Source of the DNA: Lactiplantibacillus garii
GTDB taxonomy: Bacteria > Bacillota > Bacilli > Lactobacillales > Lactobacillaceae
Direction: 5' to 3'
DNA: 63,346 nucleotides
Assembly: GCF_003885105.1 (NCBI RefSeq)
Contig: NZ_QWZQ01000015.1
Location: forward strand, 1-63,346
Shown here piece by piece: positions 8,654 through 15,774 of the stretch (within the stretch, counting starts at the first letter, position 1; every line of letters begins with the position of its first letter). The position numbers and the translations under genes are program-made. The notes under the pieces are model-generated. The model saw only the letters and a program-made list of their open reading frames with translations. It made no database searches and was not told the origin of the DNA.

Positions 8654-8695
8654 ATTAATGATGTGAGCGTTTAATAAACGTTCAACATCATTAAT
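8654..8695 (+). repeat. Near-perfect 19-bp inverted repeat in the leader of gene 8742
   Basis: ATTAATGATGT (8654-8664) pairs with ACATCATTAAT (8685-8695), and CGTTT (8668-8672) with AAACG (8676-8680), leaving a three-base loop and one bulged base. No T-run follows on either strand, so it is not an ordinary terminator. It could be a leader hairpin or an operator. Confidence 0.7.
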
Positions 8696-8741
8696 AACTA
8701 AAAACCAATTCCACACTGCTATCATCAAGGGGAGCCCTGCT

Positions 8742-9197
8742 ATGTCAAAATTCGATATTTCCCTCATCACTGCCGACCGTGCTAAAGGTATGTTGACTGA
8801 GTACAAAGAACAACGTAAAAATTCCATCCCGCGGTTGGCACACCCCGGACGCTACATTTTACCGGACTATAAATTAACCCGGCGACGGGCCGCGTTTAAA
8901 ATTGTTAAGCATACTTTTTTAACGCCCCACTATAAATCCTACGTTGCGATGGACTCCGATAACGGCCACACATTGTGGTTCCACAACTTTGGGTCGTTGA
9001 CCGAAGCGTTGTTTTGGTTAGAAACCGGCTTAAAAATTAGTGATACCGATTCCCATTCTAACTATAAGGAATGGGTGGCTAAACACACGGCCGAAATTGA
9101 CGCGTTCAAGGACCTCCTACGCGAACGGAAAAAAGCGCAACCTAAAAAGGCGCGCCCTAGCAAAAAAGCTTCCGCAACTAAAAAGAAAATTAAATAA
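8742..9197 (+). CDS. Hypothetical protein with lysine-rich C-terminal tail
   Basis: 151 residues, soluble, not recognised. Residues 1-120 look globular with a central aromatic stretch (YVAMDSDNGHTLWFHNFGS), and the last 30 residues are a basic tail rich in KKA and PKK repeats that could bind nucleic acid. The start ATG follows GGGGAGCC. A strong palindromic terminator follows at once, and a 19-bp hairpin precedes it, so it appears monocistronic. Confidence 0.65.
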   Translation: MSKFDISLITADRAKGMLTEYKEQRKNSIPRLAHPGRYILPDYKLTRRRAAFKIVKHTFLTPHYKSYVAMDSDNGHTLWFHNFGSLTEALFWLETGLKISDTDSHSNYKEWVAKHTAEIDAFKDLLRERKKAQPKKARPSKKASATKKKIK

Positions 9198-9206
9198 TGA
9201 CCAAGC

Positions 9207-9238
9207 AAAAGGATCGACCAATTTGGTCGATCCTTTTT
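9207..9238. terminator. Palindromic terminator
   Basis: AAAAGGATCGACCA / TGGTCGATCCTTTT with a tiny loop and flanking A- and T-runs, directly after the stop at 9197. Confidence 0.92.
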
Positions 9239-9259
9239 AAGACTAAGCCGTCCCTTAAT

Positions 9260-9342
9260 CAGAGTGTGCCAAAAGTCGGTTAGCCTTTAAGCGGAGCCCG
9301 CTGACTTTTGAAACCCGTTTCGACAATAATTATTCGGAGATG
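9260..9342 (+). repeat. Composite intergenic repeat, copy R3 (short form)
   Basis: CAGAGTGTGCCAAAAGTCGG at its left edge, then GCCCGCTGACTTTTG and CGTTTCGACAATAATTATTCGGAGAT. It runs directly into a terminator hairpin at 9343-9373 whose stem (GGCTGTGAC) is shared with the copies at 11035 and 61369. Confidence 0.8.
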
Positions 9343-9373
9343 AAAAAGAGGCTGTGACTTTTGTCATAGCCTC
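9343..9373. terminator. Terminator hairpin abutting repeat R3
   Basis: AAAAAGAGGCTGTGAC / GTCATAGCCTC stem with an A-run on the left, so it works best on the minus strand for the small ORF ending at 9428. Confidence 0.7.
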
Positions 9374-9427
9374 ATCCCCCATAGTTCGTAACTCATTTGA
9401 CCTTCTAGCTAATCAAAACGGAACAAC

Positions 9428-9529
9428 CTAACGAGGGGCGACCGCGTGCCACTTAACTAACGTTCCCCACCGGTTAATAATCAAGCCTAGGCCTAATAGC
9501 GTGACTCCCGTACCCATCATTTTTAGCAT
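9428..9529 (-). CDS. Possible small single-pass membrane peptide
   Basis: A 33-residue frame (starting MLKMMGTG) with one hydrophobic segment (residues ~5-19) and a short basic end. A weak GGACGGG lies upstream of ATG 9529. The frame continues upstream without a good start. It is kept only because its composition looks like a membrane peptide; it may be chance. Confidence 0.25.
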   Translation of the reverse strand: MLKMMGTGVTLLGLGLIINRWGTLVKWHAVAPR

Positions 9530-9637
9530 GTTCACCCGTCCTGACTGCGCTAAATTTTTATTACAAATTCCAGTGTAAAATCTGAATGTAAAGGAAGACC
9601 CCCTCTTACTGTAAATTTTTGCCTTTAATTTAGTAAA

Positions 9638-9712
9638 GCGTGGCCTCACCATCGCTTAGTTCGTGAGCAGTACCGTGAGCCAGCCAACTTCTGGCCCACG
9701 TTGCCGCACCAT
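9638..9712 (+). repeat. Composite intergenic repeat, degenerate copy R4
   Basis: Keeps CGCTTAGTTCGTGAGCA, CCAACTTCTGGCCCACGTT and CACCATT in the order seen in the long form at 7817 but with many changes and no central hairpin. Confidence 0.5.
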
Positions 9713-9719
9713 TACCATT

Positions 9720-9779
9720 AAAGACCAAGCCCCTAAACTACTCGGTTGATTTTGAGTAATTTGGGGGCTTTAAAGTCTT
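9720..9779. terminator. Terminator with ACTACTC/GAGTAAT core (variant)
   Basis: Stem AAGCCCC(T)AAACTACTC / GAGTAATTTGGGGGCTT with outer AAGAC/GTCTT pairing. It shares the core of the terminators at 18932, 43666, 49356, 56284 and 60024 but here lies between two minus-strand genes, ending the surface-protein gene. Confidence 0.75.
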
Positions 9780-9834
9780 GTTTCACTTTCGTTATTATTT
9801 AGGGGAGCGGCATTCAATGAAGCTAAGCAATCAG

Positions 9835-10734
9835 TTATCGTGATTTACGTTTAAGGCCAACGAGCTGTGAGGCGGCGGCTAGGACCAATAACACCAGCCC
9901 CAGGGCACCAAGCTTCGCCGGGTTCGTTTCGTCGGTTTGTGGCAGCGCCTTGGCTTGAACTGACGTACGGGGTGCCGGCGCTGTGGGCGTTGACGTCGCA
10001 GTCGGCGTTTCAACGGGAACGACGGTCGCCACGTCGGGATCCCCCGCTACAGCGTATTCCGGCATTGCGGGCCGAACGTAATCACTAAAGTTATCTTGGG
10101 TTGGGTGCGTTACGGTTGACGTTGTCCCGGTAGTTGGCAGTTTGGATTGCGCTTTTGCTAAGTCGTTCTCCCGGGCACTAATCCGCTGGTTAGCTAGCGC
10201 GGTGGCGGATACGGTTGAACTTGGAGCAGATGCACTCGGCGCCGGGGCCGTACTGGTTGTTTTGGATTGAGCATTATTCTGGGAATTCTCTTGGACACTA
10301 CCATGCTGGTTAGCCAACACCGACTTAGCTGTGGTGGCGGTGGTTAACTGTTGATTATTACCAGCTTTAGTAGCGGTTGGCGCTACACCCGACTGACTCG
10401 CTGTGGTCGGAGCCGGTTTGACTGCGGGGTGGCTTGCACCCGGATTAATTGATGGACTAGGACTAGCCGGCGCTACGCGGGGCGCTGGTTGAGTCGGCGC
10501 AGACGCGGTCGGAGCCGCCGCATGTTGAACAGTCGTTGGTTTAGTAGCAGTCACATTCTGGTGGTCAGTGGTAGTGCCTGATTGCCCCGTGCTGGTCGTA
10601 GTAACACTGGTAACCTGAGCAGCGGTAGTTTTAGGGGTGTTCACCCCCCCATCCGCGTTCGCAATGGTACCTGAAAATGAAATAAGTCCCGCTGCCGCCA
10701 CGACGCCGGTAGCAATTTTGGTCAATTTTTGCAT
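9835..10734 (-). CDS. LPQTD-anchored Thr/Ala/Pro-rich surface protein
   Basis: 299 residues. Residues 1-28 form a secretion signal (KLTKIATGVVAAAGLISFSG, cut near ANADG). The mature part is low-complexity and rich in Thr, Ala, Ser and Pro. Two related 21-residue repeats (LANQHGSVQEN..., LANQRISAREN...) lie at about 138-158 and 178-198. The C-terminus is a sortase signal: LPQTD at 264-268, a hydrophobic segment, then KRKSR. LPQTxE-type motifs are typical of the L. plantarum group sortase. An internal LPTTG at 199-203 is not followed by a membrane segment. ATG 10734 is preferred over 10743 for spacing from AAAGGAG. Likely an adhesin or wall stalk; ligand unknown. Confidence 0.85.
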   Translation of the reverse strand: MQKLTKIATGVVAAAGLISFSGTIANADGGVNTPKTTAAQVTSVTTTSTGQSGTTTDHQNVTATKPTTVQHAAAPTASAPTQPAPRVAPASPSPSINPGASHPAVKPAPTTASQSGVAPTATKAGNNQQLTTATTAKSVLANQHGSVQENSQNNAQSKTTSTAPAPSASAPSSTVSATALANQRISARENDLAKAQSKLPTTGTTSTVTHPTQDNFSDYVRPAMPEYAVAGDPDVATVVPVETPTATSTPTAPAPRTSVQAKALPQTDETNPAKLGALGLVLLVLAAASQLVGLKRKSR

Positions 10735-10996
10735 AATGTCCATGCTCCTTTATCAATTCGATTTGGACTAACAATTTCAGCTAAGTCGGCGTAATCGGCA
10801 CTACGGCCTAGCTGATTAGTGCCCCATTTAAACAAACTCTCAACCACGTTCCTGTTTTTTCTCAGACCACCTGCCTAGCCATCAAAATACACCCTTAGTA
10901 TATGGTTAGCTTGTAAAGGTAATGTGTTTTAACGTAAATTATCGTTAACGATTATGTAAAATAAACGGTTAAGCTGAATAAGCCGTAAATAACCGC
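10735..10996 (-). promoter_or_regulatory. Leader of the LPQTD surface-protein gene
   Basis: On the minus strand GGCACTA/TAGTGCC (about 10796-10823) can pair, and so can CAGCTAGGC with GCCGACTTAGCTG (about 10772-10816); the two hairpins are mutually exclusive, so the untranslated leader could switch. An AT-rich stretch with TATACT-like hexamers lies near 10898-10905. No gene is visible in the interval. Confidence 0.4.
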
Positions 10997-11034
10997 AAAA
11001 AAGAAGCTGTGACAAAAGTCACAGCTTCTTTTTT
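10997..11034. terminator. Terminator abutting repeat R5
   Basis: Perfect stem AAAAAAGAAGCTGTGAC / GTCACAGCTTCTTTTTT with a four-base loop. It ends the minus-strand BCCT gene transcript after the repeat. The GCTGTGAC stem recurs next to repeats R3 and R9. Confidence 0.92.
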
Positions 11035-11175
11035 ATCTCCGAACAATCATTGTCGAAACGTGCGTCAAAAGTCAGCTAGCTCCGCTTAACCACGTATGTC
11101 AAACAATCCAATCCCAGGATTATTCGCCATACGCCGTTAATGCTCACCCGCTAACCGGCTTTTGGCACACTCTGT
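11035..11175 (-). repeat. Composite intergenic repeat, copy R5 (long form, minus strand)
   Basis: Read on the minus strand it begins ACAGAGTGTGCCAAAAG, continues GGGTGAGCATTAACGG, has a central hairpin with AATAATCCTGGGATTGGATT, then GTTAAGCGGAGCTAGCTGAC and GCACGTTTCGACAATGATTG, and runs into the terminator at 10997-11034. Confidence 0.8.
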
Positions 11176-11197
11176 CATTTTTAAAAATTTTAATTGC

Positions 11198-12883
11198 TTA
11201 ATCCGTTTCCTGTGCCGATTTACGGGCCGCACGCCGTTCACGTGCGTAATCGGTATGGGTCGTGATCTCCACGTCCCGTGCCAACCGTTTCCGACGAGCC
11301 AATTCAGCAGCCTTGGCATTCGCCTTAGCAGCTTCCTTGACCGGATCAGTCGTTAAGTCGTGGTGAATTGAATACAGCAAGACTAACGCAACGATCGTCA
11401 ACGGAAAACCAGACATCGCACAAATGGACTGAATTGACTCAAAACCACCGACCGTTACTAACCCCAGTGAAAAGACGAGGAAAATAACGACCCAGCTCAT
11501 CCGGTTAAAACGACTTGGCTGTTGACCAGGTGCTAATTGCTTACTCGTAAACGATGACGTGATGAAGGCGAACGACGAAACCGTCGTAGCCAAGAACACG
11601 AAACACGATAAGCAGTACAGGGCTAGCATGATCATCTTCAACGGCAACGTTGATAAGACCGCCGCAATTACGGCCGCTTGTCCCTGCGTATTTAAGATGT
11701 GAACTAAGTTAACAACTCCCGTCCGTTGTAAGTAAAGGGCGTAACCACCCAGAACGGCGTAGAAGCTGACACAACCTAATGAACCCCATAACAACATGCC
11801 GCCTAGGACCTGCCGAATCGTCCGGCCCCGTGAAATGCGGGCAATGAATAATCCCATGACGGGCATGAATGATAACCACCAGCCCCAGTAAAAGATCGTT
11901 TGCCGTTGCATGGCCGTTGCATGACCGTTGGGCGCAGTGTTCGTACTTAAACTAACGAACTTGTTAATGAACAATCCAATACTGTTCGTTTCGGAGTTTA
12001 AAATGTACAGGGTCGGACCGACAACCAAGACTAATACTAAGAAACCAATGGCAAGCCAAATATGCGCGGAGCTCAGCCGACCGATTCCCTTTTTTAGTCC
12101 GTTGAAAACGGCCACGGCAAAAATCACGAATAGTAACGCAAATAAGGCCAACTTAAGTCCCATGCTATCCGCAATCCCGGTAGCAGCACTTAACACTTTA
12201 GAAATAACCGGAATTTCCATACCGACGGAAGTCCCGACGCCCCCCATGATCCCAATGATCACGAGGAGGTCGATGGTGTTACGGGCAACCCGCTTAGCGG
12301 TACCCGGTCCCTGTAAAACGGTGATAGCGGCACTTAACCGCTGAACTTTGACGTGCTTAACGTACATGGCGTAAGCGATGGCAATCGTCGCCGGCGCAAA
12401 CATCATCCACGCCATCGGGCCCCAATTGAACTGACCGAGCATGTGCGCGTAATTGTAGGCCGACGTTGAAAACGGCTTAACGCCGAATGAGGGGCTTTGC
12501 AGGTAACGTAACGGGTCAACGATACTTAGCATTAAGATACTGGCATCGATCCCCGTGGCGTAGACCATGCTGCCCCAGTGAAACGTTGAAAATTCGGGTT
12601 TGTCCTTAGGATCACCCAACTTGGTCTTACCAAGTTTGCTAAATCCTAAGTAAATGAAGAAAACAAAAGTAATCACGTATACTGACATGTACAACCAACT
12701 CATGTTGTTCGTTAACCAGTTTAAAATGCCACTTAAACTAGTTTCCAACGAATGACCACCCCTTAATAAAATAATGGATGCCACCGCAAAGAGCCCAATC
12801 GTTGGTAAGTAAACCCACCAATCAATATTCTTACTTTTTAAAATAATAAACCTGCTACTGAGTATATACTCTCTATATATCAA
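11198..12883 (-). CDS. BCCT-family transporter (betaine/carnitine/choline type)
   Basis: Sodium- or proton-coupled uptake or exchange of quaternary-ammonium compounds across the membrane. About 12 membrane segments; the family signature appears as FYWGWWLSFMPVMGLFIARISRGRTIR. In the segment where BetP has the Gly-rich GMGIG motif, this protein has TGIDASI (GSMVYATGIDASILML), marking a divergent subfamily, so betaine cannot be assumed. The start is unclear: the longest frame begins at TTG 12883, 14 nt after a GGGAG; the family alignment starts near LKSKNIDWW about 17 residues later, but no start codon with a ribosome binding site lies there. The long upstream region is structured. Confidence 0.85.
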   Translation of the reverse strand: MIYREYILSSRFIILKSKNIDWWVYLPTIGLFAVASIILLRGGHSLETSLSGILNWLTNNMSWLYMSVYVITFVFFIYLGFSKLGKTKLGDPKDKPEFSTFHWGSMVYATGIDASILMLSIVDPLRYLQSPSFGVKPFSTSAYNYAHMLGQFNWGPMAWMMFAPATIAIAYAMYVKHVKVQRLSAAITVLQGPGTAKRVARNTIDLLVIIGIMGGVGTSVGMEIPVISKVLSAATGIADSMGLKLALFALLFVIFAVAVFNGLKKGIGRLSSAHIWLAIGFLVLVLVVGPTLYILNSETNSIGLFINKFVSLSTNTAPNGHATAMQRQTIFYWGWWLSFMPVMGLFIARISRGRTIRQVLGGMLLWGSLGCVSFYAVLGGYALYLQRTGVVNLVHILNTQGQAAVIAAVLSTLPLKMIMLALYCLSCFVFLATTVSSFAFITSSFTSKQLAPGQQPSRFNRMSWVVIFLVFSLGLVTVGGFESIQSICAMSGFPLTIVALVLLYSIHHDLTTDPVKEAAKANAKAAELARRKRLARDVEITTHTDYARERRAARKSAQETD

Positions 12884-12889
12884 TAAAAT

Positions 12890-13080
12890 TCGTGGTTCTC
12901 CCTACCAAACTCGTTGGTAGTCCCCACGCGTAAATTTCCGACTAGCAATCGGTACATTCCCCCGGGTCGCTCCCGGAGCACTCAGTACCCTGACTAAATC
13001 AGGTTTAATCGGCTTTGTTGTCCGAACTCTGTTTGTGCTAACTCAAAATCAGTAGCAGAATTTCCTTCTTTCCGTTGGTT
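12890..13080 (-). promoter_or_regulatory. Structured leader upstream of the BCCT transporter
   Basis: On the minus strand several hairpins follow in series: CCTGA/TCAGG, a GC-rich CTCCGGGAG/CCCGGGG region, CCGAT/GTCGG and CTACCAA/TTGGTAG, the last ending beside the GGGAG that may be the ribosome binding site. The order does not match any riboswitch class I can recognise by eye. Confidence 0.45.
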
Positions 13081-13328
13081 GAGTTCCGACAACGCCATAC
13101 TGAAAATTGTATGATTAATTGCATAATCGCGTTGGTGTTGATCTTTATTTTAGCGCTGATTAGTGTTTCAAATTGTGCTCGTCCCCATACTGAGTCGATC
13201 ACGCCTACACACCACGTAACGATTAATGGTTACATTATCTTGCTAATGGATAACCCCCTTGATGCATCAGATAAGTAAGTCCAGTTTTGCCGGCACGCCC
13301 AGCAAGTTTAAAATGGCGTTCCGTGGTA

Positions 13329-13376
13329 CAAAAAAACACGCGACAAGGGTAACGGGTTACCACCTGTACAGCGCGT
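13329..13376 (-). terminator. Possible minus-strand terminator or attenuator far upstream of the BCCT gene
   Basis: On the minus strand ACGCG/CGCGT (13372-13376 with 13338-13342) and an inner GGTAAC/GTTACC form a stem followed by seven Ts. It lies about 450 bases before the BCCT start, so it could end a short leader RNA begun in the AT-rich stretch at 13380-13460. Confidence 0.55.
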
Positions 13377-13475
13377 CTGGTCTTATACAAATGCTGATTT
13401 CAGTATTTTTCTGATATCTGATGTTCATGTATAAGTATACTAGTATTAGATTAGAAGTAAAATGACCGGTTTAAC

Positions 13476-13517
13476 GGGGGCTTAGCCTTAACATGATAGG
13501 GCTGAGCCCCCTTTTTT
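13476..13517 (+). terminator. Plus-strand terminator in a gene-free region
   Basis: GGGGGCTTAGCC / GGGCTGAGCCCCC stem followed by six Ts. No plus-strand gene lies before it; either a short RNA starts at 13400-13470 or it insulates the metal ATPase gene from upstream transcription. Confidence 0.8.
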
Positions 13518-13581
13518 ATGGCTCAAATCAGTCAATTTTTCAGAAAATAGTCAAAGTTTTTCGAAACTATTAGATTTTTAT

Positions 13582-13644
13582 TTAGAATCATTCTTATCTG
13601 TTTAATTTAATTGAACTTCATGTTATGATTATAACAATCATAAC
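13582..13644 (+). promoter_or_regulatory. Two Fur/PerR-type operators before the P1B-4 ATPase gene
   Basis: TTAGAATCATTCTTA at 13582-13596 is a 7-1-7 near-palindrome of the Fur/PerR/Zur class. A second, perfect inverted repeat GTTATGATT-ATAAC-AATCATAAC covers 13622-13644. A TTTAAT (13601-13606) and TATGAT (13624-13629) pair with a 17-base spacer would be overlapped by the second site. The first box closely matches that before the VIT operon at 36182-36196. Confidence 0.65.
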
Positions 13645-13680
13645 GGAATCGGTTTCAATAAACAAGGGGAGGGGTTTTCG

Positions 13681-15519
13681 ATGCGCCATTACTATAAACT
13701 AACGTTAACGGTCAGTGTCGGAATCATCGCGTTAATTTTACAATTTGGGTTTCACCAGCAGCTGGCCGCCCAACTGATCATCACTCTGTGGGGGTCGCTC
13801 ATGGCACTATCCATGCTGGTTGAAATGATCAAGACGTTACGTTCGGGGAAATACGGCGTCGATTTATTAGCCATTACCGCCATCGTGGCCACCCTGGCCG
13901 TGAGTGAATACTGGGCTGGCTTAGTCGTGCTGATCATGCTGACCGGGGGCGATTCCTTGGAAGACTACGCGGCTAAGCGGGCCAACACGGAATTAAAGGC
14001 TTTGCTCGATAATTCACCACGTAACGCCCACCGGCTCGTTGGTGAAAAGCTCACCGACATTGCCGTGGAAGACGCCAGCGTCGGTGACCAATTAGTCGTT
14101 AAGCCGGGGGAACTAGTTCCAGTTGACGGCCACCTAATCCAGGGAACCGCCCTCTTTGACGAATCTTCCCTCACCGGTGAATCCAAACCAGTCGAAAAAA
14201 ATGTGGGCGACGACGTCATGTCCGGGGCTGTCAATGGTGACAGTGCCGTCACAATGGTCGTAGATAAGTTGGCCGCCGACAGTCAGTATCAACAACTCGT
14301 TAAGTTAGTAAAGGAATCCGAGTCCCGGCCCGCTAAGTTTGTTCGCTTGGCTGACCGCTACGCCGTTCCCTTTACCTTAGTCGCGTACGTTATTGCTGGG
14401 ATTGCTTGGGCCGTTAGCGGCGACCCGCACCGTTTTGCCGAAGTACTCGTCGTGGCTTCTCCCTGCCCACTGATCCTAGCCGCCCCAGTCGCCCTCGTTT
14501 CTGGTATGAGTCGGACGAGTCGTAACGGGATCGTGGTAAAAACCGGGGACATGCTTGAAAAAATGTCGACGGCTAAGTCGGCTGCGTTTGATAAGACCGG
14601 GACGATTACTAGCGGTCAGTTGACCGTTAACCAGATCGTTCCCCAAGCCGCTTTTACCGCGGAACAAATTATTCACTTAGCCGCCAGTGCCGAGCAAAAC
14701 TCCAGTCATATTTTGGCCCGGTCACTCGTTAAATACGCAAGCGACACGGCGCTGAGTCCGGCCACTGACCTCGAAGAAGTTACTGGTAACGGGGTAACCG
14801 CGACGATTGACGATGACGTGGTCAAGGTTGGGAAGTTGAAGTTCGTGGCCCCCGATACGACCCATCAGCCACTGGCCCAAACCGCCATTTACGTCGCCAT
14901 CAACGACCAGTACGCCGGTTACGTTACCTTTATCGATAACGTGCGTCCCGAAGCCGCGGACACCTTAAAAGCGTTACACGCGGAGGGCGTTAAAAACGTC
15001 ATGATGCTGACGGGGGATCAAAAAGCAATCGCCGATAGCATCGCCGATAAAGTGGGAATCGATACGGTCGCCGCCGACCTCTTACCCGCCGACAAAATCA
15101 AGCACCTCAAGTCCGTTCCTAAGGACGAACGACCGGTGATCATGGTCGGTGACGGGGTCAACGACGCACCGTCCCTGGCCGTTGCCGACGTGGGCATCGC
15201 CATGGGGGCCCACGGATCAACGGCGGCCAGCGAATCCGCCGACGTTGTCATTTTAAAAGACGACCTCAGCCGGGTCGTGACCGCCATTCAAATCGCTAAG
15301 GATACCATGCAGGTCGCTAAACAGGCCGTTTGGATCGGGATTGCGATTTGTACGGTGCTGATGTTGATTGCCAGTACCGGGATCATCCCGGCGTTGTTCG
15401 GGGCGATGCTCCAAGAAGTGGTTGATACGGTTTCGATTCTCTGGGCACTGCGGGCATTACGTGACCGTCCAGCCGCCAGCACTCAACCGGTCAAATCAAC
15501 GTCTGCACGTGAAAGTTAG
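13681..15519 (+). CDS. P1B-4-type heavy-metal ATPase (PfeT/FrvA-like iron or cobalt exporter)
   Basis: 612-residue P-type ATPase without an N-terminal metal-binding domain. Motifs: TGES at 165-168 (actuator), membrane SPC at 260-262, phosphorylated Asp in DKTGT at D304, GDGVNDAP near 496, and a C-terminal QEVVDTVSILWALRALR. The SPC (not CPC) membrane motif defines subgroup P1B-4, whose members export Fe(II), Co(II) or Zn; B. subtilis PfeT and Listeria FrvA are PerR/Fur-controlled examples, matching the boxes upstream. The usual HP motif reads SSHILA. The start follows AAGGGGAGGGG. A 62-residue membrane protein gene follows in the same operon. Confidence 0.88.
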   Translation: MRHYYKLTLTVSVGIIALILQFGFHQQLAAQLIITLWGSLMALSMLVEMIKTLRSGKYGVDLLAITAIVATLAVSEYWAGLVVLIMLTGGDSLEDYAAKRANTELKALLDNSPRNAHRLVGEKLTDIAVEDASVGDQLVVKPGELVPVDGHLIQGTALFDESSLTGESKPVEKNVGDDVMSGAVNGDSAVTMVVDKLAADSQYQQLVKLVKESESRPAKFVRLADRYAVPFTLVAYVIAGIAWAVSGDPHRFAEVLVVASPCPLILAAPVALVSGMSRTSRNGIVVKTGDMLEKMSTAKSAAFDKTGTITSGQLTVNQIVPQAAFTAEQIIHLAASAEQNSSHILARSLVKYASDTALSPATDLEEVTGNGVTATIDDDVVKVGKLKFVAPDTTHQPLAQTAIYVAINDQYAGYVTFIDNVRPEAADTLKALHAEGVKNVMMLTGDQKAIADSIADKVGIDTVAADLLPADKIKHLKSVPKDERPVIMVGDGVNDAPSLAVADVGIAMGAHGSTAASESADVVILKDDLSRVVTAIQIAKDTMQVAKQAVWIGIAICTVLMLIASTGIIPALFGAMLQEVVDTVSILWALRALRDRPAASTQPVKSTSARES

Positions 15520-15539
15520 TTAGTCAAGGATGTGAGTTT

Positions 15540-15728
15540 ATGCCAGAATTACCCGAATGGGTGCTCCGCTGGTCACAGGGCGCGTTGACCTTTATCGTTG
15601 TCCTCACGCTAGTTGCCGTTTTTCTTCTACAAATTCCGCTAAAGGAAGTCATTCTCGTTGACCTCGCCTACACGGTGATTACGTTACCGTTTGCGTGGTA
15701 CCGGGAACACCACAACGTTCACCAATAA
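15540..15728 (+). CDS. Small two-segment membrane protein in operon with the metal ATPase
   Basis: 62 residues with two hydrophobic segments (residues ~14-31 and ~36-52) and a His-containing end (EHHNVHQ). It starts 20 bases after the ATPase stop with AAGGATG as ribosome binding site and is followed by a terminator, so the pair forms an operon. I do not know the family. By position it could assist or regulate the ATPase, but that is inference only. Confidence 0.65.
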   Translation: MPELPEWVLRWSQGALTFIVVLTLVAVFLLQIPLKEVILVDLAYTVITLPFAWYREHHNVHQ

Positions 15729-15730
15729 CT

Positions 15731-15772
15731 AAAATCAGGTTGACCTCAATCAATGAAGTCAACCTGATTTTT
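15731..15772. terminator. Bidirectional terminator between the ATPase operon and ade
   Basis: AAAATCAGGTTGAC / GTCAACCTGATTTTT with a 13-base loop, between convergent genes. Confidence 0.92.
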
Positions 15773-15774
15773 AG

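Noticed and set aside
8621-8827. Minus-strand frame over the hairpin and gene 8742
   Set aside because: Overlaps a supported gene and a hairpin, no ribosome binding site.
10128-10142. Internal LPTTG as the main sortase signal
   Set aside because: Not followed by a membrane segment and basic tail; the LPQTD near the C-terminus is the real signal.
12901-13020. Thought of TPP or c-di-AMP (ydaO) riboswitch before the BCCT gene
   Set aside because: Individual words such as AACCTGA recur, but the order and conserved junctions of neither class are present.
13075-13278. 67-residue frame upstream of the ATPase
   Set aside because: No ribosome binding site before its TTG or internal ATG, and composition unlike a coding region; it lies within the BCCT leader region.
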